From: Lentisphaerota bacterium
Lineage (GTDB): Bacteria; Verrucomicrobiota; Lentisphaeria; Victivallales; GWF2-50-93
Direction: 5' to 3'
Assembly: GCA_025360875.1 (NCBI GenBank)
Contig: JANYBI010000502.1
Span: 1 to 5,113, forward strand
Length of the DNA stretch: 5,113 nucleotides
Shown: in pieces, positions 1-4,966 of the stretch
How the letters are laid out: each line of letters opens with the position of its first letter
Position numbering within the stretch: position 1 is the stretch's first letter
The notes under the pieces: model-generated
Databases searched by the model: none
What the model saw: only the letters and a program-made list of their open reading frames with translations
What the model was told of the DNA's origin: nothing
Program-made: the position numbers and the translations under genes

Positions 1-593
1 GCCATTAGCATCCCGTGCGGACCGCATCCGTAGAAACAGATGTTTTTCGATGGTGGGTTCACTATGGTTTCCTCGAGAAGCTTGGTGACAAGCCCTTTTT
101 GTCCGGACGAACCATCCTCTGTCGCGACCAGGACTTCAAAACCTGTCTTACGGAATTCGTCCAAAAGGATAAGGTCTGCTGAAGTCCTTGCGCCAATCAG
201 AATCTTCCCCTTTGTCGGAGATTGTTTTGCGAGCATGTACGTGGCGGCGCATCCATATCCTCCTGCGACAATCACAGGCAGTTGGCCTTTCCTCGGAACA
301 GTGAAAGGCTTCCCTTGCGGACCCATAAGGCTGCATTCAATGCCATTGCAAAGTCCTGAGAGCACTTCTGTACCTTCGCCAATGACTTTGTATATGACTG
401 ACAGTTCCCCTTTCGCACTTGCATCGCAGATGCTGAATGGCCTGCGCAGTATCCTGTCGCGCAGATTGGCGATCTGGACATGAACAAACTGACCGGGCTT
501 AACCTTCAAACATATTCCAGGGGCGGAAAACACAATCCTGTAGTAGTCGCCGCCGATACATTCATTTTCCAGTATATTGCAGTTCTCAAGCAT
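1..593 (-). CDS. pyrK: Dihydroorotate dehydrogenase electron-transfer subunit (PyrK), 3' end cut off by window edge
   Basis: The first 197 codons are present, and the reading frame is open from the ATG at 593-591 to the left edge. PyrK is the FAD and [2Fe-2S] subunit that passes electrons between NAD(H) and the FMN of PyrD (type 1B dihydroorotate dehydrogenase) in cytosolic pyrimidine synthesis. Seen: a ferredoxin-reductase-like beta-barrel start with PGQFVHVQ (33-40), the FAD-binding RRPFSICD (50-57), the NAD-domain glycine turn AGGYGCAATYMLAK (110-123), GARTSADLILLDEF (134-147), and YGCGPHGML (188-196). The cysteine cluster for the iron-sulfur centre should follow but lies outside the window. 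The start overlaps the nitroreductase stop by one base (TAATG), and GGGAG lies 8 nt upstream, which suggests translational coupling. Related reductase subunits (NfnA/sulfide dehydrogenase type) share this fold, but RRPFSI and the overall layout favour PyrK. Confidence 0.85.
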   Translation of the reverse strand, partial: MLENCNILENECIGGDYYRIVFSAPGICLKVKPGQFVHVQIANLRDRILRRPFSICDASAKGELSVIYKVIGEGTEVLSGLCNGIECSLMGPQGKPFTVPRKGQLPVIVAGGYGCAATYMLAKQSPTKGKILIGARTSADLILLDEFRKTGFEVLVATEDGSSGQKGLVTKLLEETIVNPPSKNICFYGCGPHGMLM

Positions 594-1087
594 TAAAATT
601 TCTCCCAGTGGATGACTTCCTTCAGCTCCCTTTTCACGCATTTCTGTTCAAGCGCCTCCGCATGGCCGATCGGGATGAAGCTTATCAGCCTGTGTCCGGA
701 TGGGGCTCCGAGGATCTTTGCGACCTTCTCGGCATATGGCTTCTTGTCACCGGCAACCCAGCATGACCCGAGCCCAAGGGCCCTGGCCGCCAGCAGTATG
801 TTCTGAGTTGCGGCTGAACCATCCTCCAGATAGTATTTGGTGTCCTTGCAGAAAACACAGATGCAGACCGGAACGTCGGCTATGAACTTGCCGTATTCGG
901 TTATGTCGGCAAGCGTCTTACGCATCTTGGCATCAGTGATGACCACGAATTCCCAGGGCTGCTCGTTGCGTGCGGTCGCCGCAAGTCTTCCACAGTCAAC
1001 TATTGTCTCGATGTCCTTTTTGGAAACTGTTTTTTTAAGGTATTTCCTTACGCTTCTGCGCTTCTGAAGAACTTCTATCGCGTCCAT
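593..1087 (-). CDS. Nitroreductase family FMN-dependent oxidoreductase
   Basis: This 164-residue protein is a compact single-domain member of the nitroreductase superfamily: cytosolic, usually dimeric flavoproteins that use NAD(P)H to reduce nitro compounds, quinones or other, often unknown, acceptors. Seen: the N-terminal FMN-phosphate motif RRSVRKY (10-16), NEQPWEFVVI (41-50), the central helix EDGSAATQNILLAARALGLGS (88-108), and the C-terminal IPIGHAEA (138-145). A cysteine-rich stretch VCICVFC (74-80) is unusual but may be typical of its subgroup. The start is supported by AAGGAG at 1101-1096, 8 nt before the ATG, and by the standard family N-terminus. It is the first gene of a two-gene unit with pyrK, whose start overlaps its stop. 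The physiological substrate cannot be read from the sequence. The link with PyrK suggests redox work near pyrimidine synthesis, or merely shared expression. Confidence 0.9.
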   Translation of the reverse strand: MDAIEVLQKRRSVRKYLKKTVSKKDIETIVDCGRLAATARNEQPWEFVVITDAKMRKTLADITEYGKFIADVPVCICVFCKDTKYYLEDGSAATQNILLAARALGLGSCWVAGDKKPYAEKVAKILGAPSGHRLISFIPIGHAEALEQKCVKRELKEVIHWEKF

Positions 1088-1114
1088 TTCCTCATCTCCT
1101 TCTGGTTTTCATTT

Positions 1115-1142
1115 ATATTAGCCGAGAGGCGTTATTTTGCAA
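1115..1142 (-). promoter_or_regulatory. Candidate sigma-70-type promoter for nitroreductase-pyrK
   Basis: Reading the minus strand, TTGCAA (1142-1137) is followed after 16 bp by TAATAT (1120-1115). Each matches four of six consensus positions. An overlapping TATAAA lies slightly further downstream. The site is 27 nt before the ATG and leaves room for the ribosome site at 1101-1096. It lies past the hairpin that ends the preceding gene, so nitroreductase-pyrK can be transcribed on its own. Assignment is by inspection only. Confidence 0.45.
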
Positions 1143-1184
1143 TAGAATTTATGAAGTTGTATGGAGGCTTTGTATTTTAGAGTC

Positions 1185-1224
1185 GTAAATATTCACTGGA
1201 CCGTTCCCTTCAGTGAATATTTAC
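1185..1224 (-). terminator. Perfect 14-bp stem-loop after the phosphoesterase gene; putative terminator or mRNA 3' stabiliser
   Basis: GTAAATATTCACTG (1185-1198) and CAGTGAATATTTAC (1211-1224) are exact reverse complements around a 12-base loop. The structure begins two bases after the TGA (1229-1227) of the minus-strand phosphoesterase gene. No U-tract follows on either strand and the stem is AT-rich, so it is not a textbook intrinsic terminator. Its position at the gene end supports a role in transcript termination or 3'-end protection. Similar inverted repeats lie at the ends of folD and leuD. Confidence 0.6.
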
Positions 1225-1226
1225 TG

Positions 1227-1958
1227 TCAAATATCGAAATCCATAATTATCGGCAGATGATCTGAGAACTTGACCTTCGGCACCTCGAACCTGCGCACCT
1301 TGATGTGCTTCGAGCAGAGTATGAAATCAATCTGCTTTCTGGGTTTCCATGCCGGATAAGTGGGAAGGGCTTCCAGGTTCGGATTGAAGAGACCAAGCTC
1401 CATTTGGAAATCCCTGATCTCATGTGAGCCGGAGAATGTGTTGAAGTCGCCGGCGATGATAACCGGACTCCGTCCTTTTGCGAGTTTCGCAAGATGCGCA
1501 AGCTGGACTTTCCTTACCCTTTTCTGGATGGAAAGATGTACCAGGAAAAATCTCATCCCCCCTATATCAACCTCGATAATCAGCCTCTTGAAACCGGCAG
1601 GCAGGAAATGGAAGTTGCCTGCGGGAAGCTTTTTCTTCGTCAGGACCGCGTTCGCCTGTTTCCTGATTATCGGAAATGCCCTCGCGAGTATCCCGTGCTT
1701 GTATTTCACCGAGCACTGATGGTGGTGTTTGAGCTGCGCGGCGATGAGTTCGACCTGGTTGATGAATTTTGTGCGGTATGAGCCGGTGTCGATCTCGATA
1801 AGGCCGAGGATGTCGGGATCCTGCGCCTGGATGAAATCCATTATTTTCTCAAAATGAGTGGAGGAAGTCCGGACATAGCGGTGGGCTGAGCTGATATTAT
1901 GATAGTATGATTTCGGAGACCCTGTACCATAAGCGATGTTGTAGACAAGAATTCTCAT
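1227..1958 (-). CDS. Endonuclease/exonuclease/phosphatase (EEP) superfamily metal-dependent phosphoesterase
   Basis: The 243-residue protein carries the full EEP catalytic set: LVYNIAYG (4-11, metal-site Asn7), LGLIEID (51-57, metal-binding Glu55), LVHLSI (139-144, His141), IIAGDFNT (167-174, Asp171 and Asn173), KQIDFIL (208-214, Asp211) and FSDHLPI (231-237, Asp233/His234). Enzymes of this fold use a divalent metal to cleave phosphodiester or phosphomonoester bonds in DNA, RNA, lipids or inositol phosphates, so the substrate is open. There is no signal peptide or membrane segment, which points to a cytosolic enzyme. The length is right for a stand-alone EEP domain. The ATG at 1958-1956 gives the usual MRILVYN start, but no good ribosome site stands before it: AAGG is 12 nt away and TATAAT overlaps that space. 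The gene is transcribed divergently from folD and followed by a strong hairpin. The motif-level assignment is firm; the biological role is unknown. Confidence 0.88.
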   Translation of the reverse strand: MRILVYNIAYGTGSPKSYYHNISSAHRYVRTSSTHFEKIMDFIQAQDPDILGLIEIDTGSYRTKFINQVELIAAQLKHHHQCSVKYKHGILARAFPIIRKQANAVLTKKKLPAGNFHFLPAGFKRLIIEVDIGGMRFFLVHLSIQKRVRKVQLAHLAKLAKGRSPVIIAGDFNTFSGSHEIRDFQMELGLFNPNLEALPTYPAWKPRKQIDFILCSKHIKVRRFEVPKVKFSDHLPIIMDFDI

Positions 1959-1964
1959 CTAATC

Positions 1965-1993
1965 ATTATACCTTATAAATCGGATAAATCTGC
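1965..1993 (-). promoter_or_regulatory. Candidate -10 box for the phosphoesterase gene, possibly giving a leaderless mRNA
   Basis: A perfect TATAAT lies on the minus strand at 1970-1965, only six bases before the ATG (1958). Transcription would start about at the start codon. The -35 region (around 1993-1988, GCAGAT) matches poorly. A 7-bp direct repeat ATAAATC (1975-1981 and 1984-1990) overlaps the region and could be an operator or chance. An alternative, more distal minus-strand promoter cannot be excluded. Confidence 0.35.
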
Positions 1994-2003
1994 TCCGGCG
2001 AAA

Positions 2004-2031
2004 TTTAAAAAACCTGATATGGATGTATAAT
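2004..2031 (+). promoter_or_regulatory. Candidate sigma-70-type promoter for folD
   Basis: TTTAAA (2004-2009, four of six -35 positions) precedes a perfect TATAAT (2026-2031) with a 16-bp spacer. The predicted transcript starts near 2038 and has a leader of about 40 nt carrying AAGGAAG (2064-2070), 8 nt before the folD ATG. The element is back-to-back with the minus-strand box at 1965-1970, so the two divergent promoters probably affect each other. Confidence 0.5.
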
Positions 2032-2078
2032 CTATTTCCTTTATGTGAAATGAACAAGTTTTTAAGGAAGATATTGTC

Positions 2079-2969
2079 ATGGCAAACATAATAGACGGCA
2101 AGAAGACAGCTGAACTGGTCCACGCCGAGACCGCTCTGGAAGTCGCCGCACTGGCGAGGAACCATAACCTCCAGCCCGGACTGGCCGTAGTGCTTGTCGG
2201 CGAAGATCCCGCTTCGGCCGTATACGTCAGCATGAAGGCTAAGAAGTCGCTCGAGCTCGGGATATACTCAGAAAAGCGTGTCCTGGACAAGAATTCAACG
2301 CAGGAACAGGTCATCGCAGTCGTGCATGAGCTTAACGGCAATCCTAAAATCCATGGGATACTTGTTCAGTCTCCTCCTCCTCCCCATATCGACGAGGCGG
2401 CAATAGTAAGGGCAATAAGGCCTGAGAAGGACGTCGACTGCTTCCATTCGGTGAACGTCGGCAAGATGCTTAATGGTGAAACCGACGGTTTCTATCCTTG
2501 CACACCGCATGGGATAATGGTCCTGCTGGAGAAAAGCGGAATTGATCCTGCAGGCAAACACGCAGTCATAATCGGGCGCTCGAACATCGTTGGCAAACCT
2601 ATGATGGCGCTTCTTATGCAGAAAGCCAGAGGCGCGAACGCGACAGTGACTGTCTGCCATTCCAGGACGCCGAACATCGCAGACTATACAAGGCAGGCGG
2701 ACATTCTCATAGCCGCGATAGGCAAGGCTGAATTTGTCACTGCCGACATGGTGAAAAAAGGCGCGGTCGTGATCGATGTCGGGATCAACAGGGTTGCGGA
2801 CAAGGATTCGCCGAAGGGTTATAAGCTGGTAGGCGATGTCAAATATGCGGAAGTTGCGGAAAAAGCCTCATGGATAACACCGGTTCCGGGCGGAGTTGGT
2901 CCGATGACCATCGCCATGCTCATGCATAACGCCGTAAAGGCATGTAAGATGCAAAATCGCATAGAGTAG
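2079..2969 (+). CDS. folD: Bifunctional methylenetetrahydrofolate dehydrogenase / methenyltetrahydrofolate cyclohydrolase
   Basis: FolD interconverts 5,10-methylene-, 5,10-methenyl- and 10-formyl-tetrahydrofolate with NAD(P), supplying one-carbon units for purines and formyl-methionine; in some anaerobes it works in the Wood-Ljungdahl pathway. At 296 residues it has normal family length. Seen: VGEDPASAVYVSMKAK (40-55) with Tyr49 and catalytic Lys53, GILVQ (93-97) with Gln97, KDVDCFH (117-123) with Asp120, PCTPHGI (140-146), the Rossmann motif GRSNIVGKP (166-174), CHSRT (193-197), VIDVGINR (231-238), and PVPGGVGPMT (268-277). The surroundings of two motifs differ from the common form: QSPPPP in place of QLPLP, and DCFHS in place of DGFHP. 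The catalytic residues themselves are kept. The start is set by AAGGAAG 8 nt upstream and the normal N-terminus. The last seven codons and the stop lie inside a perfect inverted repeat, giving a tail (KMQNRIE) that looks added on. leuC follows 56 nt later. Confidence 0.96.
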   Translation: MANIIDGKKTAELVHAETALEVAALARNHNLQPGLAVVLVGEDPASAVYVSMKAKKSLELGIYSEKRVLDKNSTQEQVIAVVHELNGNPKIHGILVQSPPPPHIDEAAIVRAIRPEKDVDCFHSVNVGKMLNGETDGFYPCTPHGIMVLLEKSGIDPAGKHAVIIGRSNIVGKPMMALLMQKARGANATVTVCHSRTPNIADYTRQADILIAAIGKAEFVTADMVKKGAVVIDVGINRVADKDSPKGYKLVGDVKYAEVAEKASWITPVPGGVGPMTIAMLMHNAVKACKMQNRIE

Positions 2970-2984
2970 CATGCGATTTTGCAT
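2949..2984 (+). terminator. Perfect 14-bp stem-loop enclosing the folD stop codon
   Basis: ATGCAAAATCGCAT (2949-2962) pairs exactly with ATGCGATTTTGCAT (2971-2984) around the 8-base loop AGAGTAGC, which contains the folD TAG (2967-2969). The left arm is coding sequence for the FolD tail. The following bases are A-rich, not a U-tract. It may act as a terminator, attenuator or RNA-processing/stability element between folD and leuC, or be a small palindromic repeat inserted at the gene end. The structure is certain at sequence level; the function is inferred. Confidence 0.6.
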
Positions 2985-2997
2985 AAATATGAAAACA

Positions 2998-3012
2998 ATT
3001 TGAAAATCAAAT
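2998..3012 (+). repeat. Short AT-rich palindrome upstream of leuC
   Basis: ATTTGA (2998-3003) and TCAAAT (3007-3012) form a 6-bp inverted repeat with a 3-base centre, just before the leuC ribosome site AGGAA (3015-3019). It could be an operator or a weak hairpin near the translation start. An AT-rich chance match is also possible, so confidence is low. Confidence 0.25.
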
Positions 3013-3025
3013 ATAGGAAACACAA

Positions 3026-4315
3026 ATGACAATAACAGAAAAAATTCTGGCAAAGGCTTCCGGCCGCGATTTCTGCAGGGCCGGAGACAATATCTGGGTG
3101 AGTGCCGACGTGCTGATGACACATGACGTATGCGGACCAGGGACCATAGGTGTATTCAAACGCGAATTCGGCGAGAATGCCAAGGTGTGGGACCGCGAGA
3201 AGGTCGTGATCATACCTGACCATTACATATTCACGTCGGATGAGATGTGCCATAGGAATGTTGACACGCTCAGGAAGTTTGTGAAGGAGCAGGGAATAAA
3301 ATACTTCTACGATCCCGGGACACCGTCATACTCTGGCGTCTGCCATGTAACCCTTCCTGAAAAGGGACATTGCCGTCCTGGCGAAGTTCTTTTCGGTACG
3401 GATTCACACACATGCACCCACGGTGCGCTTGGTGAATTCGCGACCGGCATCGGGAACACCGACGCAGGATTCGTGATGGGTACCGGCAAACTGCTCATCA
3501 AGGTTCCCGCCACGATGAAGTTTGTCATCGACGGCGAACTTCCTAAGGGAGTGACCGCAAAGGACATCATCCTCAGGATAATCGGGGATGTCGGCGTTGA
3601 TGGCGCGACATATTGCGCGATGGAATTCGCGGGTTCGACCATAGAGTCGCTCAGCGTCGAGGAGCGCATGACCATCTGCAACATGGCGATTGAAGCCGGC
3701 GGCAAAAACGGAATTATCGCCCCGGACGAGAAAACTGTTACGTATGTGAAGTCGAAGACAAAGAAACCATTCGAATGCTTCGCAAGCGACAAGGATGCAA
3801 AATATCTTTCAGTCAGGAAGTATGATGCGTCGAAGTTCGTGCCTGTTGTCGCCATGCCGTTCTCCCCGGACAACGTGAAGAACGCCGCCGACATGAAGGA
3901 CTTCAGGATCGACCGGGTCTACATCGGAAGCTGCACAGGTGGGAAGATCGAGGACTTCAAGATGGCCGCATCCGTCCTGGCCGGAAAAAAGGTCAAGGTC
4001 CAGACATTCATTGTTCCAGCGACCGTCGAAGTTGAAAAGGCGCTTTCCACGGAGAAGATCGGTGGCAGGACACTTGTCCAGATCTTTGAAGAGGCCGGCT
4101 GCGACAAGCCTGCGCCGCCATCGTGCGCGGCGTGCCTGGGCGGACCTGTTGACACTTTCGGACGTTCCAACAACGATGAGATCTGTGTAAGCACCACGAA
4201 CCGCAACTTCCCCGGAAGGATGGGTTCGAAAGGCTCGAAGACGATTCTCGCTTCGGCAATGACCGCTGCGGCTTCGGCCGTGAAGGGGCATATAGCGGAT
4301 CCGAGAGATGTTTGA
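3026..4315 (+). CDS. leuC: 3-isopropylmalate dehydratase large subunit (plant-like, short type)
   Basis: LeuC with LeuD forms the cytosolic [4Fe-4S] isomerase that turns 2-isopropylmalate into 3-isopropylmalate in leucine synthesis. The 429 residues match the short LeuC/homoaconitase type rather than the roughly 465-residue enterobacterial type. Seen: the N-terminus MTITEKILAKASG, DNIWVSADVLMTHD (21-34), IIPDHYIF (62-69), GTDSHTCTHGALGEFATGIG (124-143), EAGGKNGII (223-231), GSCTGGKIED (301-310), PSCAACLGG (365-373), and STTNRNFPGRMG (389-400). Cys303, Cys367 and Cys370 are the expected cluster ligands. Several stretches resemble plant plastid isopropylmalate isomerase as I recall it. AGGAA lies 6 nt before the ATG. 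leuD follows after a 50-nt spacer, making the pair complete. Homoaconitase or a related chain-elongation isomerase is the main alternative, but the LeuD partner favours isopropylmalate. Confidence 0.94.
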   Translation: MTITEKILAKASGRDFCRAGDNIWVSADVLMTHDVCGPGTIGVFKREFGENAKVWDREKVVIIPDHYIFTSDEMCHRNVDTLRKFVKEQGIKYFYDPGTPSYSGVCHVTLPEKGHCRPGEVLFGTDSHTCTHGALGEFATGIGNTDAGFVMGTGKLLIKVPATMKFVIDGELPKGVTAKDIILRIIGDVGVDGATYCAMEFAGSTIESLSVEERMTICNMAIEAGGKNGIIAPDEKTVTYVKSKTKKPFECFASDKDAKYLSVRKYDASKFVPVVAMPFSPDNVKNAADMKDFRIDRVYIGSCTGGKIEDFKMAASVLAGKKVKVQTFIVPATVEVEKALSTEKIGGRTLVQIFEEAGCDKPAPPSCAACLGGPVDTFGRSNNDEICVSTTNRNFPGRMGSKGSKTILASAMTAAASAVKGHIADPRDV

Positions 4316-4324
4316 AAAGACGAT

Positions 4325-4344
4325 AGCAGTCGACAGCAGTCGAC
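4325..4344 (+). repeat. Tandem 10-mer forming a small hairpin between leuC and leuD
   Basis: The unit AGCAGTCGAC occurs twice head to tail (4325-4334 and 4335-4344). Because GTCGAC is its own reverse complement, the copies at 4329-4334 and 4339-4344 can pair as a 6-bp GC-rich stem with loop AGCA. It starts ten bases after the leuC TGA and ends before the leuD ribosome site, so it could tune the leuC:leuD ratio or protect the leuC 3' end. A simple slippage duplication is equally possible. Confidence 0.5.
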
Positions 4345-4365
4345 AAGAAAAATAAGGAGCAACTG

Positions 4366-4917
4366 ATGTCACACCACAATACAATCAAAGGCAAGGTTTT
4401 CGTGGTCGGGGACAATATTGACACTGATCAGATAATACCTGCACAGTATCTCAATCTTGTGCCGACAATACCTGAGGAATATAAGAAGCTCGGGAGCTAT
4501 GCGCTATGCGGGCTTCCTGACAGCCACAAGATACGTTATGTGAAAAGCGGAGAATTCAATACCGAATATCCGATAATTGTCGGAGGGAAGAATTTCGGGT
4601 GCGGGTCCAGCCGGGAGCATGCGCCTGTCAGCCTTGGCGCCGCCGGCACGAAGGCGATAATTGCGAATTCGTTCGCAAGGATATTTTTCCGTAACTCGAT
4701 CGCGACCGGCGAGGTCTATCCTGTTGAAATAGCCAAAGAGGATCTCAGCAAGGAACTCAGCACTGGTGACGAAGTGGAGATTTCACTCGAACGCAATGAG
4801 CTGAAAATCATCAAGACCGGAAAAGTCTACAAGCTCAAGGACATTGGCGATGTCAGGGAAGTAGTTGAAGCAGGCGGTATTTTCCAGTATGCACGTAAAA
4901 AGGGAATGATCAAATAA
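4366..4917 (+). CDS. leuD: 3-isopropylmalate dehydratase small subunit (plant-like)
   Basis: LeuD is the swivelling small subunit that closes the LeuC active site and sets substrate choice. The 183 residues form the short, single-domain type. Seen: GDNIDTDQIIPAQYLNL (15-31), the substrate-specificity loop region after it, GGKNFGCGSSREHAPVSLGA (73-92) with the conserved GCGSSREHAP, ANSFARIFFRNSIATGEVYP (100-119), and the C-terminal EAGGIFQYARKKGMI (168-182). After PAQ the loop reads YLNL; archaeal homoaconitase small subunits are known for YLRT here, so isopropylmalate is the more likely substrate. The insertion PTIPEEYKKLGSYALCGLPD (33-52) is characteristic of the plant-like form. AAGGAG (4354-4359) lies 6 nt before the ATG. 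The stop is doubled (TAATAA), and its first TAA touches a 12-bp inverted repeat. leuB is not in the window. Confidence 0.95.
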   Translation: MSHHNTIKGKVFVVGDNIDTDQIIPAQYLNLVPTIPEEYKKLGSYALCGLPDSHKIRYVKSGEFNTEYPIIVGGKNFGCGSSREHAPVSLGAAGTKAIIANSFARIFFRNSIATGEVYPVEIAKEDLSKELSTGDEVEISLERNELKIIKTGKVYKLKDIGDVREVVEAGGIFQYARKKGMIK

Positions 4918-4944
4918 TAAATATTTCCAGACGGAAATATTTAT
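4917..4944 (+). terminator. Perfect 12-bp stem-loop touching the leuD stop codon
   Basis: ATAAATATTTCC (4917-4928) pairs exactly with GGAAATATTTAT (4933-4944) around loop AGAC. The first stem base is the last base of the leuD TAA. No U-tract follows. The core AAATATT also occurs in the stem at 1185-1224. It probably ends or protects the leuCD transcript. It leaves only 22 bases before the next ATG, so the exported-protein gene either depends on read-through or has a promoter overlapping the hairpin (TATAAC at 4942-4947 is a weak -10 candidate). Confidence 0.55.
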
Positions 4945-4966
4945 AACTGTAAAGAGAGAATTAAAA

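Noticed and set aside
40..483. Plus-strand open frame of 147 codons opposite pyrK
   Set aside because: It is antisense to a clearly homologous PyrK frame, has no ribosome site, and its translation is low in recognisable motifs. It is a by-product of codon bias.
1088..1226. Possible small RNA or gene in the spacer before the nitroreductase
   Set aside because: Only the hairpin and a promoter-like pair are visible. There is no open frame of useful length and no recognisable RNA fold.
1360..1781. Plus-strand open frames opposite the phosphoesterase gene
   Set aside because: The minus-strand gene carries all EEP catalytic motifs, and these frames overlap each other and lack start signals.
2050..2091. 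Short frame starting ATG AAC AAG in the folD leader, overlapping the folD start
   Set aside because: It has no ribosome site, and the AAGGAAG inside it is properly spaced for folD itself. It is most likely a chance frame, not a leader peptide.
2949..3012. Leucine-responsive attenuator or T-box upstream of leuC
   Set aside because: The spacer is only 56 nt and has no leader peptide with leucine codons, no T-box sequence and no U-tract terminator.
3307..4384. Two long minus-strand open frames (195 and 191 codons) opposite leuC
   Set aside because: They lie entirely or largely within the convincing leuC gene and reflect its codon-position composition. No ribosome site or family motif supports them.
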